From Clostridium merdae (GTDB taxonomy: Bacteria; Bacillota; Clostridia; Oscillospirales; Acutalibacteraceae), in NCBI RefSeq assembly GCF_900176635.1, contig NZ_FXLN01000004.1:620001-684000 (forward strand): a stretch of DNA of 64,000 bases, given 5' to 3'. Position 1 is the first letter of the stretch, and each line of letters opens with the position of its first letter. Positions 1 to 8,388 of this stretch are shown here, in pieces. A model generated the notes under the pieces. The model did no database searches, had not been told where the DNA came from, and saw only the letters and a program-made list of their open reading frames with translations. The position numbers were made by a program, and so were the translations under genes.

Positions 1-372
1 CACAAAATCAAGCAAAATTTCAAGGGATTCATATACATTCTCTGTGCTAGAGAACAAGTAGCAGGTTTTATCAAAAGAGGTATACGCATTCGCAGAAGCA
101 CCCGTTTTTGCAAACCGGGTAAAAGCGTCTCCGTCTTCACTTTCAAAAAGCTTATGCTCTAAAAAGTGTGCGATTCCTTCCGGAACCGTGCAAACTTCTT
201 TTTCGTCTGAGCGGCGGAAGCTGGTATCTACCGAACCATAGCGTGTGCCAAAAATAGCATAGGTGGAGTTGCTCCCCTCTTTGGGATATACAAAAATGCG
301 CAGGCCACTCGGGTGCTTTACGCTGTAATAGCTGTCGTGTACACGCTCATTTGTAATTTTGTCCATTTTCAT
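1..372 (-). CDS. M16 family metallopeptidase (YmfH-like), partial
   Basis: Only the N-terminal 124 residues lie in the window; the gene continues past position 1. The translation starts MKMDKITNERV and carries HFLEH, the inverted zinc motif HxxEH of M16 (insulinase/pitrilysin) peptidases, followed by a family-typical KLFE. The ATG overlaps the TGA of the upstream M16 gene by 4 bases (ATGA), so the two are translationally coupled. A second in-frame ATG at 366 is an alternative start. The pair corresponds to the Bacillus YmfF/YmfH arrangement, in which one subunit is catalytic and the other is not. Its substrate is not known from the sequence. Confidence 0.88.
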   Translation of the reverse strand, partial: MKMDKITNERVHDSYYSVKHPSGLRIFVYPKEGSNSTYAIFGTRYGSVDTSFRRSDEKEVCTVPEGIAHFLEHKLFESEDGDAFTRFAKTGASANAYTSFDKTCYLFSSTENVYESLEILLDFV

Positions 373-1652
373 TCTTCCGTCTCCCCCTTTCCTACCATAC
401 GGTAGACCGTATCTAAAACCACACGATTTGCGGCCTGAACTACCTGTTCCATTGTAACGGAGTTAATTTCTTCCGCTGCTTCATCGGGAGATTGAATTTT
501 TTCGCAGAAAGCCTGAGACACATACCAGTTTTCAAGTCCACCAAGGTAATCGCCTACCGTACGGTAGCCATTGCTGATACTGAGCTTTGCAGCAAGCAGC
601 TCTTCATCCGTAACCTTACCGGTACGAATTTCATCAAGCTGAGCCAGTATCTCTGTTTTGGCACGGTCAATGTTTTCGGTTTCTACGCCACTTTCCACCA
701 TGAGAATACCCTTATTCCAGTCGTAGCGTGCAGCGCAGTAGTAGCAAAGGCTAAGCTTTTCACGAACGTTTAAGAAAAGCTTAGAACTAGGCGAGCCGCC
801 AAACACCGCGGTCATCAGCTTTGTGGATGCCACTGCGTCTTGCGGAACAGCGGCGCCTGCACGAAAGCCCATAACCAGCTTCGACTGAGCAACGTCCATG
901 GTATCGGTAAATTCACGTGGCTTCGTTACCTCTTTGATTACTTCCGTTTTCAGTTCGCCAACAGGCTCACGGTCTAACTTTTGAAACGCTTGTAAGAAGC
1001 TTTCATAAATCGGTACAGGATCACAATCACCAAGAGCCATTATCTCAATGCGAGCTGTGTGCAACACATGGTTCCAAACCTCGGTCATTTCTTCACGCTG
1101 CAATGCCGTTACATCTTCACGGCTGCCATAGCGGCTAACACCAAACGCTTCACGGTCACACATCAGCTGTTCGCAGCGCAAACGAGAGTAAACACGTTTG
1201 TCGTTAAAATCAGATTCAATCATTTCGATTGTTTGTCTTTTTTCCTGCTCAAAGCCATCCTCTGGGAAGAGCCCGTCCACGAATGGCGGGTCAAACAAGA
1301 TGCTGCACAGAAGGTGTGAAAGCTCGGCAGAAATATTCTCGTCATCCAACGCGTAGCGGTCTGCCAGACCAGCTATTGCAATGGAAAGCAGTTGAGCTTC
1401 TCCCAGTTTACGTACATCAGCATGAATCGCTGCGCCATATAATTCTGCAAGGCGCTCATTGAGGCGAGTAAAATCGGGGTATTCGCGGCTAGCACGGCTC
1501 AATAAAAAAGGAAGCAGTGCATTTGCAGCCACCGTTTCTTTCTCCAAAGGCAGCATAAAATTCACCGCAATACGCAGAGTCTTAAATCTGGTATCCCGAA
1601 TACTTCGGAATTGTATCCCCTCTGATATAGGATACTGCTCTATTTTTATCAT
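369..1652 (-). CDS. M16 family peptidase-like protein (YmfF-like, probably non-catalytic partner)
   Basis: A 427-residue protein of the M16 fold. It runs directly into the HFLEH-bearing gene with a 4-base overlap. Where the zinc motif would be expected (FLLSRASREY) there is no HxxEH, so it is probably the non-catalytic half of a two-subunit M16 peptidase; that is inferred from the family pattern. The C-terminal half keeps the M16 C-domain look (GGSPSSKLFLNVREKLSLCYY). I place the start at MIKIEQY (1652): AGGGAG lies 9 bases upstream, whereas the longer reading from 1688 has no good ribosome binding site. The roughly 1 kb upstream is non-coding and holds the tandem array. Confidence 0.85.
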   Translation of the reverse strand: MIKIEQYPISEGIQFRSIRDTRFKTLRIAVNFMLPLEKETVAANALLPFLLSRASREYPDFTRLNERLAELYGAAIHADVRKLGEAQLLSIAIAGLADRYALDDENISAELSHLLCSILFDPPFVDGLFPEDGFEQEKRQTIEMIESDFNDKRVYSRLRCEQLMCDREAFGVSRYGSREDVTALQREEMTEVWNHVLHTARIEIMALGDCDPVPIYESFLQAFQKLDREPVGELKTEVIKEVTKPREFTDTMDVAQSKLVMGFRAGAAVPQDAVASTKLMTAVFGGSPSSKLFLNVREKLSLCYYCAARYDWNKGILMVESGVETENIDRAKTEILAQLDEIRTGKVTDEELLAAKLSISNGYRTVGDYLGGLENWYVSQAFCEKIQSPDEAAEEINSVTMEQVVQAANRVVLDTVYRMVGKGETEE

Positions 1653-2000
1653 GTGACTCATCTCCCTATTCGGCAAACAACAAGCCATAAAAGATTACCC
1701 TCACTTGTTATTTACCGCCATTTTTTCTTTATTATTCCCGAAATTTAATCATTTACGTAAAGACACAAAATGAATCGTATTAATTGGATATCTTTTGTAA
1801 AAGTATGCTTTTAAGGATAGACCTGTATTGTAAATATGAATGGTAAACGTAAATTGTATAAATACTTGCCATTCTTTCCTCTATTATAGCATAAAATCCC
1901 AATGGTAAGTTAATAAAAATACAAGTTTGATTGAATGATTCGTTACTCAAAACGGAATGGAATAGCATATAAACATGGCTGTACGAGAAGATCTAATGAT
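1653..2000. other. intergenic, AT-rich, no gene seen
   Basis: An AT-rich stretch upstream of the M16 pair and downstream of the tandem array. A 62-codon reading frame at 1780-1968 on the minus strand has low-complexity composition, no convincing ribosome binding site and no recognisable motif, so I do not call it. The promoter of the M16 operon should lie here, but no consensus pair stands out. Confidence 0.5.
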
Positions 2001-2670
2001 TCTTTTCCAAAGCCACGCTATCGTTTACGCCGTGAGGTTATTATATCATCAATAACAAGGAAAATTTACGATAACCCTGCCCTGTTTGTACAATCGCATA
2101 GCTGATGATTCAATGCCCTCTTAGGCGTCAAAAGCTCCGCTTTTGCTTACGCCGTGAGGTTATTATATCATCAACAACCAGGCAAGTTTACGATAACTCT
2201 GCCCTGTTTGCGCAATCGCATAGCTGATGATTCAATGCCCTCTTAGTCGCCGAAAGCCACGCTTTCGCTTACGCCGTGAGGTTATTATATCATCAATAAC
2301 CAGGCAAGTTTACGATAACCCTGCCCTGTTTGTACAATCGCATAGCTGATGATTCAATGCCCTCTTAGGCGTCAAAAGCTCCGCTTTTGCTTACGCCGTG
2401 AGGTTATTATATCATCAACAACCAGGCAAGTTTACGATAACTCTGCCCTGTTTGCGCAATCGCATAGCTGATGATTCAATGCCCTCTTAGTCGCCGAAAG
2501 CCACGCTTTCGCTTACGCCGTGAGGTTATTATATCATCAATAACCAGGCAAGTTTACGATAACTCTGCCCTGTTTGTACAATCGCATTGCTGATGATTCA
2601 ATGCTCTCTCAGGCGTCAAAAGCTCCGCTTTTGCTTACGCCGTGAGGTTATTATATCACAATGCCCGCTT
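2001..2670. repeat. tandem array of 122-bp hairpin-bearing units
   Basis: The landmark CGTGAGGTTATTATATCA recurs at 2031, 2153, 2275, 2397, 2519 and 2641, always 122 bp apart. This gives five full units, a degenerate leading piece (from about 2001) and a truncated last copy. Two unit types alternate. Type A has inner arms CAAAAGC/GCTTTTG around loop TCC and outer arms GGCGT/ACGCC. Type B has inner arms CGAAAGC/GCTTTCG around loop CAC. One stem pair thus changes from A-T to G-C on both sides. Units 2 (2153-2274) and 4 (2397-2518) read identical and units 1 and 3 differ at about three bases, so a 244-bp AB pair seems to have been duplicated recently. Minus-strand reading gives a TATAAT in every unit. 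No coding frame spans the array. Confidence 0.93.
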
Positions 2671-2733
2671 AGATAAAAGCAACAATATTCTAAATATTTT
2701 GTGAATCAATGCAAGATAGCGCTCAAAAGCAGA

Positions 2734-3345
2734 TTAAAAATACCTGCCTTTTTTAAGTAAGAGCATGAGCATAAGGTAGCCACTTACAACAAGCAACGAA
2801 AAGTTATATCGAGATTGGAGCAACACAAAAAAGCCTGCAATTGATATAGGAAGAATAATAAAAAAAGAAACGATCTCCACTATTTTTTCGCAGGTCTCCG
2901 CCGGGTATTTTTTACATAGCAAGGCATACAGTGCTTGCCCACCATCCAAGGGTCCAACCGGTAATCCATTTAAAAGCGCAAGCATTAGGTTTGCCACTCC
3001 CAAATTAGCAAGGTACAACGAATGAGTGAAAATATACGCCAGCCAGCAAAGCGCAAAAAAGAGCAGGTTTGCCAAAGGACCAGCCACGGCGATCCAGGCA
3101 TCCTGACGGTAAGTGCGGCAGCTGCCGACTTTCTGGCAAATCTCGAGCCCAAACAGGTTCATAGACAGGCGCTCCGGAGGAGTGCCTACCCAATACATCA
3201 TCATCAGGTGTCCACTTTCGTGAAGAATTACCGCAATTAGCCCTATTCCGGCCATTCCGCTTCGGTCTAGCAACAGCCCCAGTGTGATAAAAGCCATAAA
3301 CCAAAACTGCACCGTAACCTGACAGCCCCACACGCGGAACCGCAT
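2734..3345 (-). CDS. SpoIVFB-like M50 intramembrane metalloprotease
   Basis: A 203-residue polytopic membrane protein. HESGH at 42-46 is the HExxH zinc motif inside a hydrophobic segment. NGLPVGPLDGG at 126-136 matches the second M50 signature (N-x2-P ... LDG), which supplies the third ligand. About five hydrophobic segments are visible, as in site-2 proteases. Its ATG shares one base with the stop of the upstream M23 gene (TAATG), so the two are co-translated. This arrangement resembles SpoIVFA-SpoIVFB, the pair that processes pro-sigma-K in the outer forespore membrane. That role is inferred; a general regulated-proteolysis role is also possible. Confidence 0.85.
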   Translation of the reverse strand: MRFRVWGCQVTVQFWFMAFITLGLLLDRSGMAGIGLIAVILHESGHLMMMYWVGTPPERLSMNLFGLEICQKVGSCRTYRQDAWIAVAGPLANLLFFALCWLAYIFTHSLYLANLGVANLMLALLNGLPVGPLDGGQALYALLCKKYPAETCEKIVEIVSFFIILPISIAGFFVLLQSRYNFSLLVVSGYLMLMLLLKKGRYF

Positions 3346-4313
3346 TAGACCGTCCTGTTTTTCAGCAGCGGCTGCGGGTCGTAGCAGACGCCGGAAAGGA
3401 TAAGCTCAAAGTGTACATGTGGGCCGGTAGAGTCACCTGTACTGCCAACCAGGGCTATCGGCTGGGAGTAGGAAACCAAGTCCCCTTTTTTGACCAATAA
3501 TTTTTCGCAATGGGCGTAGCGTGTTTCTATATTAGAGCCATGGTTAATTACCACGTATTTTCCATAAGATGAATTTTCACCGCTAAACTCTACCTTCCCC
3601 GGCATGGCGGGCACGATTTTACTGCCGGCATCTGCTGCTAGGTCAAGCCCTAGATGTGTGCCGCCGTCTCTGGGGCCAAAGCCTGAGGTAATTACCCCGT
3701 TTTTTACCGGCGTATCTAAGAACACAGAAACAAACACCGGTGTTTTTGAAGAAACACTGGTGGTATAAGCAACCCCTGATACAGCAGAGGAGATGTCTGG
3801 CATAGAGGATGACGGCTGCGAAGAGGATGGCGCAGAAGCAGGCGGTGTGGATTGATTTGGAGTTTGAGCAGATGAAACCGTTCCTTTACCATTTTCAGCA
3901 GGTGAAGCTGAAAAAAACTGTACCCATGTACGTGTAAACTGATTAAATGACTCCTGTGCTATGATGGAATCGCTCGAATAACTGATATACCAAGCGCGTA
4001 TGGTTTGGTACGCGTTCCCTCCTGTTACTTTCAGCAGCATAGCCGTAACCAAAACCGTAATGCAAACCAACATCTGAATAAAAATGAGCATTTTCTTCGG
4101 CCTTTTTTTGGGTTTTGGCAGGTAGTCCTCTTCGTCATCTTCATAACCTTGCGGTTTTATGTAGTGGTAGTCATAATTATACTCATAGCCATCCGCGTCT
4201 ACTTTATCCATAGCGCTATATTGGCTGTCTGAATTTTCAGAATCACTGTAAATATCATTTGCTCGGCTATAATCCTCTTCCATATAATCTTTTCTGTGAT
4301 ACTTGCCCATCAT
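3345..4313 (-). CDS. membrane-anchored M23 (LytM) peptidase, SpoIVFA/SpoIIQ-like
   Basis: A 322-residue protein. An acidic, Tyr-rich cytoplasmic N-terminus leads to a basic KPKKRPKK stretch and one transmembrane helix, followed by a Ser/Pro-rich linker and a C-terminal LytM domain. Both zinc signatures are intact (HLGLD and HVHFE), unlike the degenerate LytM domain of Bacillus SpoIVFA. I start it at ATG 4313 because a GGAGGG ribosome binding site lies just upstream; a longer frame to 4400 lacks one. It overlaps the M50 gene by one base. The pairing suggests a sporulation membrane complex, but intact catalytic residues leave real endopeptidase activity open. Confidence 0.8.
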   Translation of the reverse strand: MMGKYHRKDYMEEDYSRANDIYSDSENSDSQYSAMDKVDADGYEYNYDYHYIKPQGYEDDEEDYLPKPKKRPKKMLIFIQMLVCITVLVTAMLLKVTGGNAYQTIRAWYISYSSDSIIAQESFNQFTRTWVQFFSASPAENGKGTVSSAQTPNQSTPPASAPSSSQPSSSMPDISSAVSGVAYTTSVSSKTPVFVSVFLDTPVKNGVITSGFGPRDGGTHLGLDLAADAGSKIVPAMPGKVEFSGENSSYGKYVVINHGSNIETRYAHCEKLLVKKGDLVSYSQPIALVGSTGDSTGPHVHFELILSGVCYDPQPLLKNRTV

Positions 4314-4451
4314 TTTTGTATCCCTCCCGTCAACTCTATTTATATGACAGCAAGTACCAAAAGAGAACGTCAAATCCCCTTCATCTAAAAATGGATGCAA
4401 GTACCAAGTAAACTTAATACAAAAGAATTTTTTTGACTAATATCTCGTCTA

Positions 4452-4490
4452 TAAAAAGAACCGCCGTTCTATCTGAACAGCGGTTCTTTG
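4452..4490 (-). terminator. rho-independent terminator after nfnB
   Basis: Arms AAAGAACCGC and GCGGTTCTTT form a hairpin with a further GTTC/GAAC extension. On the minus strand it is followed by a T-rich tract just downstream of the nfnB stop at 4496. Confidence 0.85.
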
Positions 4491-4495
4491 AAAAA

Positions 4496-5890
4496 TTATT
4501 GATTCTTAGACTGAATGTATTCGTGAATTGATTTAGCGGCGTGCTTTCCTTCGCCCATTGCCATAATAACCGTTGCGGCACCTGTTACGGCGTCTCCACC
4601 TGCGAAGACTCCCTCACGCGTAGTCTGCAAGGTTTCTTCATTTACAACTAAGCATCCGTGGCGGTTTGCTTCCAGACCTTCCGTTGTTTGTCGGAGGAGC
4701 GGGTTCGGTGAATTGCCAATTGCCATAATAACACAATCAACCGGAATACGGAAGTTTGAATCCTCCACCTCTACCGGTTTACGTCTGCCGCTGGCGTCCG
4801 GCTCACCAAGCTCCATTTTTATGCACTCAATTTCGGTTACTCTGCCGTTTTCATCACCGTGGATGGCAACGGGATTGGTAAGTAGACGAAAATCAATTTC
4901 TTCTTCCTTTGCGTGGTGAATTTCTTCCACACGCGCGGGCATCTGCTCTTCCGCACGGCGGTAGATAATGTAAACATTCTCCGCACCAAGGCGTTTTGCA
5001 CTGCGGGCAGCATCCATTGCGACGTTACCACCACCGCAGACTGCCACATTCTTCGGTCGAATAATGGGAGTGTCGTAGCCTTCTTTATATGCTTTCATCA
5101 AGTTAATTCTCGTTAAAAACTCATTGGCAGAATACACCCCAACAAGGCCTTCTCCGGGAATCTTCATAAAGCTTGGCAAACCAGCACCAGAACCGATGAA
5201 TACAGCCTCAAAACCCATTTCAAAAAGCTCGTCCACAGAAAGAACCTTGCCGATTACCATATCTGTCTCAATGGTAACCCCGTTGGTCTTAAGCAAGTCA
5301 ATTTCTTTCTGCACAATTTCTTTGGGGAGACGGAACTGGGGAATGCCGTACATAAGCACGCCACCAGCCGTGTGCAGGGCTTCAAAAATAGTGACGGAAT
5401 AACCAAGCGCGTTTAGGTCACCCGCGCAGGTTAAGCCAGCGGGGCCTGCTCCAATTACCGCAACCTTATGTCCATTACGGGTCGTTTCTACCGGTTTTCT
5501 CTCACGGTTACTCATGTACCAATCAGCTACATAGCGCTCTAAGCGGCCAATTCCGACCGGCTCATTCTTAATACCACGCACACACCTTGCCTCACACTGT
5601 GATTCTTGCGGGCAAACACGGCCGCAAACCGCCGGCAGTGAGCTTGTGGAAGTAATTACGTGGTAAGCCTCTTCAATATCTCCCTCTGTAATACAGCGAA
5701 TAAACTCAGGGATTCGAATATTTACAGGACACCCATTCACACAGGGCTTGTGCTTACACTGCAGGCAGCGCTGTGCTTCTTCCAACGCCATTTCGTCTGT
5801 ATAGCCTAAAGTAACTTCTTCAAAATTCTGGTTGCGCACCAGAGGATCTTGCTCTGGCATTGCTGTTTTATTGGGTTTCATATTAGCCAT
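4496..5890 (-). CDS. nfnB: NfnB-type NADPH:ferredoxin transhydrogenase large subunit (GltD-like)
   Basis: A 464-residue protein annotated in many genomes as glutamate synthase small subunit. N-terminal cysteines at 42, 45, 50, 54 and 89, 93, 99, 103 fit two [4Fe-4S] clusters. GAGPAG near 147 binds FAD and a second Rossmann motif (GGGNVAMDA, near 290) binds NADPH. The neighbour upstream encodes the matching FAD/[2Fe-2S] subunit and overlaps by 8 bases, so the pair fits NfnAB. That enzyme couples NADH and reduced ferredoxin to two NADP+ by flavin-based electron bifurcation. No glutamate synthase large subunit is nearby, which favours NfnB over GltD. The function is family knowledge, not shown here. 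Confidence 0.9.
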   Translation of the reverse strand: MANMKPNKTAMPEQDPLVRNQNFEEVTLGYTDEMALEEAQRCLQCKHKPCVNGCPVNIRIPEFIRCITEGDIEEAYHVITSTSSLPAVCGRVCPQESQCEARCVRGIKNEPVGIGRLERYVADWYMSNRERKPVETTRNGHKVAVIGAGPAGLTCAGDLNALGYSVTIFEALHTAGGVLMYGIPQFRLPKEIVQKEIDLLKTNGVTIETDMVIGKVLSVDELFEMGFEAVFIGSGAGLPSFMKIPGEGLVGVYSANEFLTRINLMKAYKEGYDTPIIRPKNVAVCGGGNVAMDAARSAKRLGAENVYIIYRRAEEQMPARVEEIHHAKEEEIDFRLLTNPVAIHGDENGRVTEIECIKMELGEPDASGRRKPVEVEDSNFRIPVDCVIMAIGNSPNPLLRQTTEGLEANRHGCLVVNEETLQTTREGVFAGGDAVTGAATVIMAMGEGKHAAKSIHEYIQSKNQ

Positions 5891-6731
5891 TCTTTGCGCC
5901 CTCCATTAGATGACAGTTGTATTCACGTGTTGCTCTTTCTTCATCCTCACGGTACGTTCTGGTACGAAGAATTGCTTCATCAAAATCGACAAGATGTCCA
6001 TCAAAATCGGGGCCGTCAACACAGGCAAACTTAGTTTCTCCGCCAACTGTAACACGGCAGCCGCCACACATACCGGTACCATCAATCATAATGGGATTCA
6101 TACTAATAATGGTCTTAATCCCATAGGGCTTTGTAAGGTTACAGACTGCGCGCATCATCGGCAAGGGACCAATTGCAACCACCAAATCGTACTCTGCTCC
6201 TGCTTCAATTTGAGCCTTTAACGCATCGGTTACAAAGCCTTTATTGCCATTGGAGCCATCGTCTGTCATCAGGAACAGGTTTTGGCTGACTGCACTCATC
6301 TCGTCTTCTAAAATAATAATATCTTTATTGCGGAAACCAGCAATCATATCTACATGCGCACCCATCTCATGCAAAGCTTTTGCCTGCGGGTAAGCAATGG
6401 CACAGCCTGCACCGCCGCCAATAACTGCCGCTTTTTTATAGCCCTCCAAATGAGAGGCAGTGCCGAGAGGCCCGATAAAATCGAGAATGCCCTCTCCCTC
6501 TTCTAGCTGGTCGAGCAGCAGAGTGGTTTTCCCTACCTTCTGGTAAATGATTGTTACGGAGCCTTTCTCACGGTCATAATCGGCAATGGTTAACGGGATT
6601 CTTTCACCGAACTCATTCACACGCAGGATAATGAATTGCCCTGCCTTTGCCTTTTTCGCAATAAAAGGAGCCTCAACCTCCATTAACGTCATGGTATCAT
6701 TGAGTCTTCGCTTTTTTATAATTGGGAACAT
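5883..6731 (-). CDS. nfnA: NfnA-type FAD/[2Fe-2S] subunit (sulfide dehydrogenase/DHOD electron-transfer-like)
   Basis: A 282-residue ferredoxin-reductase-fold protein. The FAD domain contains RIPLTIADYD, the NAD domain has GGGAGCA, and the C-terminus has a cysteine cluster (MCGGCRVTVGG ... FACVDGPDFD) that in NfnA binds a [2Fe-2S] cluster with help from an Asp. I start at ATG 6731 with AGGAAG 7 bases upstream; the frame extends to 6767 without a better site. It forms an operon with nfnB. The same family includes PyrK-like subunits of dihydroorotate dehydrogenase, but the partner here is NfnB-like and no pyrD is adjacent. Confidence 0.9.
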   Translation of the reverse strand: MFPIIKKRRLNDTMTLMEVEAPFIAKKAKAGQFIILRVNEFGERIPLTIADYDREKGSVTIIYQKVGKTTLLLDQLEEGEGILDFIGPLGTASHLEGYKKAAVIGGGAGCAIAYPQAKALHEMGAHVDMIAGFRNKDIIILEDEMSAVSQNLFLMTDDGSNGNKGFVTDALKAQIEAGAEYDLVVAIGPLPMMRAVCNLTKPYGIKTIISMNPIMIDGTGMCGGCRVTVGGETKFACVDGPDFDGHLVDFDEAILRTRTYREDEERATREYNCHLMEGAKNG

Positions 6732-6819
6732 TCTGCCACTTCCTTTATCAATTATTAACCCATGCAACCTAAGCGGAATGCGGTTATACCAAGTTGCACA
6801 AGACGTTTTTTACAACTCT

Positions 6820-6848
6820 ATTATATCCTCCTTGCACTTTAAATGCAA
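6820..6848 (-). promoter_or_regulatory. sigma-A-type promoter of nfnAB
   Basis: On the minus strand, TTGCAT (6843-6848) and TATAAT (6820-6825) are separated by exactly 17 bp, about 90 bp upstream of the nfnA start. No operator-like palindrome was noticed next to it. Confidence 0.75.
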
Positions 6849-6998
6849 GAAAAGTCATATGGCAGAAGCACCAAAAAGATACTGGATTCTTGTTTTTTCC
6901 CAACATCTGGTTACGGAACTTATACTCTTACTTTCTAACGATTCTCCTGAAATATGTTAGGCAAAATTAACTTTTGAATAGAAAACCAGTCCTACTCA

Positions 6999-7007
6999 TG
7001 CTATAAT
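6999..7007 (+). promoter_or_regulatory. extended -10 promoter for the nitroreductase gene
   Basis: TGCTATAAT is an extended -10 box. The only -35-like TTGAAT (6974-6979) is 22 bp away, too far for a normal pair. The leader to the gene would be about 105 nt. The region 6849-6998 between the two divergent promoters shows nothing else. Confidence 0.5.
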
Positions 7008-7119
7008 AGCACTACAAGAGCATGGCTTAAGGGTTATTATTGAATCTTTCATAATAATCTGAATAATCTGATGTAAGTTTTTACTAGAATTAAGGATGAC
7101 TAAAAATGGAGGCTGTATG

Positions 7120-7641
7120 ATGAGTTTTATAGAGCTAGCAAAAGATCGGTATTCCGTTCGTAAATTCAGCGATAAGCCTGTGGAGCAAGAAAAGCTGAAT
7201 TTGATTTTAGAAGCAGGGCAAATTGCCCCCACCGCCCACAATAATCAACCGCAAAGAATTTTGGTGCTAAACACCCCAGAAGAAATGGAAAAGCTGGCAA
7301 AGTGCTGCCCGTTCCGCTTTCAGCAAACGTTAGCGCTTCTAGTATGCTACGATAGAGAAGCAAGCTGGAAACGCGCCGATTTTGACAATGCCGACAGCGG
7401 TGATATTGATATGGGGATTGTAGGCACGCACATGATACTGCAAGCACACGAGCTGGGAATCGGCTCTACTTGGGTGATGCACTTTGATGCAGAGATTGCT
7501 CGCAAGGAGTTTCAAATTCCGCAGGCATTTGTTCCAGCAGCTATTTTAATGATGGGTTATCCCCGTGAGGACTCAAAGCCTAGTAGACTTCATAACGACC
7601 GTTTTGAGATTACAAAAACGGTATTTTACCACAATTATTGA
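7120..7641 (+). CDS. nitroreductase family FMN oxidoreductase
   Basis: A 173-residue protein. The opening FIELAKDRYSVRKFSDKPV is the hallmark FMN-phosphate-binding start of the nitroreductase superfamily, and APTAHNNQPQ is the second FMN contact region. GIGSTWVMHF near the middle and GYP at about 152 are also family-typical. GGAGG at 7108-7112 favours ATG 7120; an ATG at 7117 and a longer frame from 7096 are possible. It stands alone between a divergent nfn operon and its own terminator. The true substrate cannot be told from sequence. Confidence 0.9.
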   Translation: MSFIELAKDRYSVRKFSDKPVEQEKLNLILEAGQIAPTAHNNQPQRILVLNTPEEMEKLAKCCPFRFQQTLALLVCYDREASWKRADFDNADSGDIDMGIVGTHMILQAHELGIGSTWVMHFDAEIARKEFQIPQAFVPAAILMMGYPREDSKPSRLHNDRFEITKTVFYHNY

Positions 7642-7668
7642 TTTTGTCTCCTGTTAAAAAGCTTCACG

Positions 7669-7728
7669 GAAGAGAGTGGGAAATTCACCTTTTATTATAT
7701 AGGGAAAACCACTCTCTTTTTCTCTTTT
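7669..7728 (+). terminator. terminator of the nitroreductase gene
   Basis: AGAGAGTGG (7671-7679) pairs with CCACTCTCT (7709-7717) across a long A/T-rich loop, followed by TTTTCTCTTTT. Confidence 0.7.
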
Positions 7729-7791
7729 AATACTAAAAAGGATAGAACCTCTTATGTTTGCTAGGCAAAGAACGGAAAAGGAGAGTACATA

Positions 7792-8286
7792 ATGGAAAGG
7801 AATCTTCCTCCTGCCATACAAAAAATATGTAATGAACATAAAATGTTTGATTACGATTTTTTTGCTATGCTCAACGCTTTGGATTGGTCAAAAAAAGGAA
7901 ATGATGAGCTTGTAGTGGAACCATTAATAGATTATTTGGCACAGTGGCCAGATGAGGTTATTTTCACTTTTGAAAATAAGATGTCAGAGCTGCTCTATGC
8001 AATCGATAACCCCATCATCGCCAAAGAATTGTATCAATCCGATCGTTTCTCACCCGATGATTTTCTTTATTCCCGATGCACTGCGTTAATCAAAGGCAAA
8101 GCGCATTATAATGCAATTTTAATGCAGAAAAAGAAGCTTCGTAAAAATATGGAGTTTGAGGCACTGTTATATGTTCCTGCAAAGGCATGGGCAAAAAAGC
8201 ACCAACAAGACCCGAGTCAATATCCCCATTCCCCACAGCCAAGCTATGAAACCGGAAGCAATCAAGAGCTTTGGGTTACTATATGA
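7792..8286 (+). CDS. DUF4240-like protein
   Basis: A 164-residue cytoplasmic protein with no signal or membrane segment. The central part, especially SPDDFLYSRCTALIKG and FEALLYVPAKAW, resembles DUF4240 proteins (recalled from family pattern, not searched). The N-terminus has a WSKKGND turn after a short helix, and the C-terminal tail is polar and low-complexity. It has a good ribosome binding site (AAAGGAGAG) and terminators on both sides, so it is monocistronic. Function is unknown. Confidence 0.65.
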   Translation: MERNLPPAIQKICNEHKMFDYDFFAMLNALDWSKKGNDELVVEPLIDYLAQWPDEVIFTFENKMSELLYAIDNPIIAKELYQSDRFSPDDFLYSRCTALIKGKAHYNAILMQKKKLRKNMEFEALLYVPAKAWAKKHQQDPSQYPHSPQPSYETGSNQELWVTI

Positions 8287-8289
8287 AAT

Positions 8290-8328
8290 AAAAATTCCCA
8301 AGCACTTTTTAAAGTGCTTGGGAATTTT
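8290..8328. terminator. bidirectional terminator
   Basis: AAAATTCCCAAGCACTTT pairs with its near-perfect complement to 8328, A-rich on one side and T-rich on the other. It ends the DUF4240 gene and probably also the convergent spoIVA operon. Confidence 0.85.
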
Positions 8329-8388
8329 GGAATAGTATACTCTCACCGGTTTCACTAATTGCTATGGATTTTTCATTTAGAGATTTTC

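Noticed and set aside
1780..1968. 62-codon minus-strand frame in the AT-rich intergenic region
   Set aside because: No ribosome binding site, no motif, low-complexity sequence.
2001..2670. The 122-bp array as a CRISPR array
   Set aside because: Whole units repeat with almost no unique spacers, the period is too long and no cas genes are nearby.
4496..5890. Glutamate synthase small subunit (gltD) as the primary call
   Set aside because: No large subunit is adjacent, and the overlapping FAD/[2Fe-2S] gene is the NfnA type.
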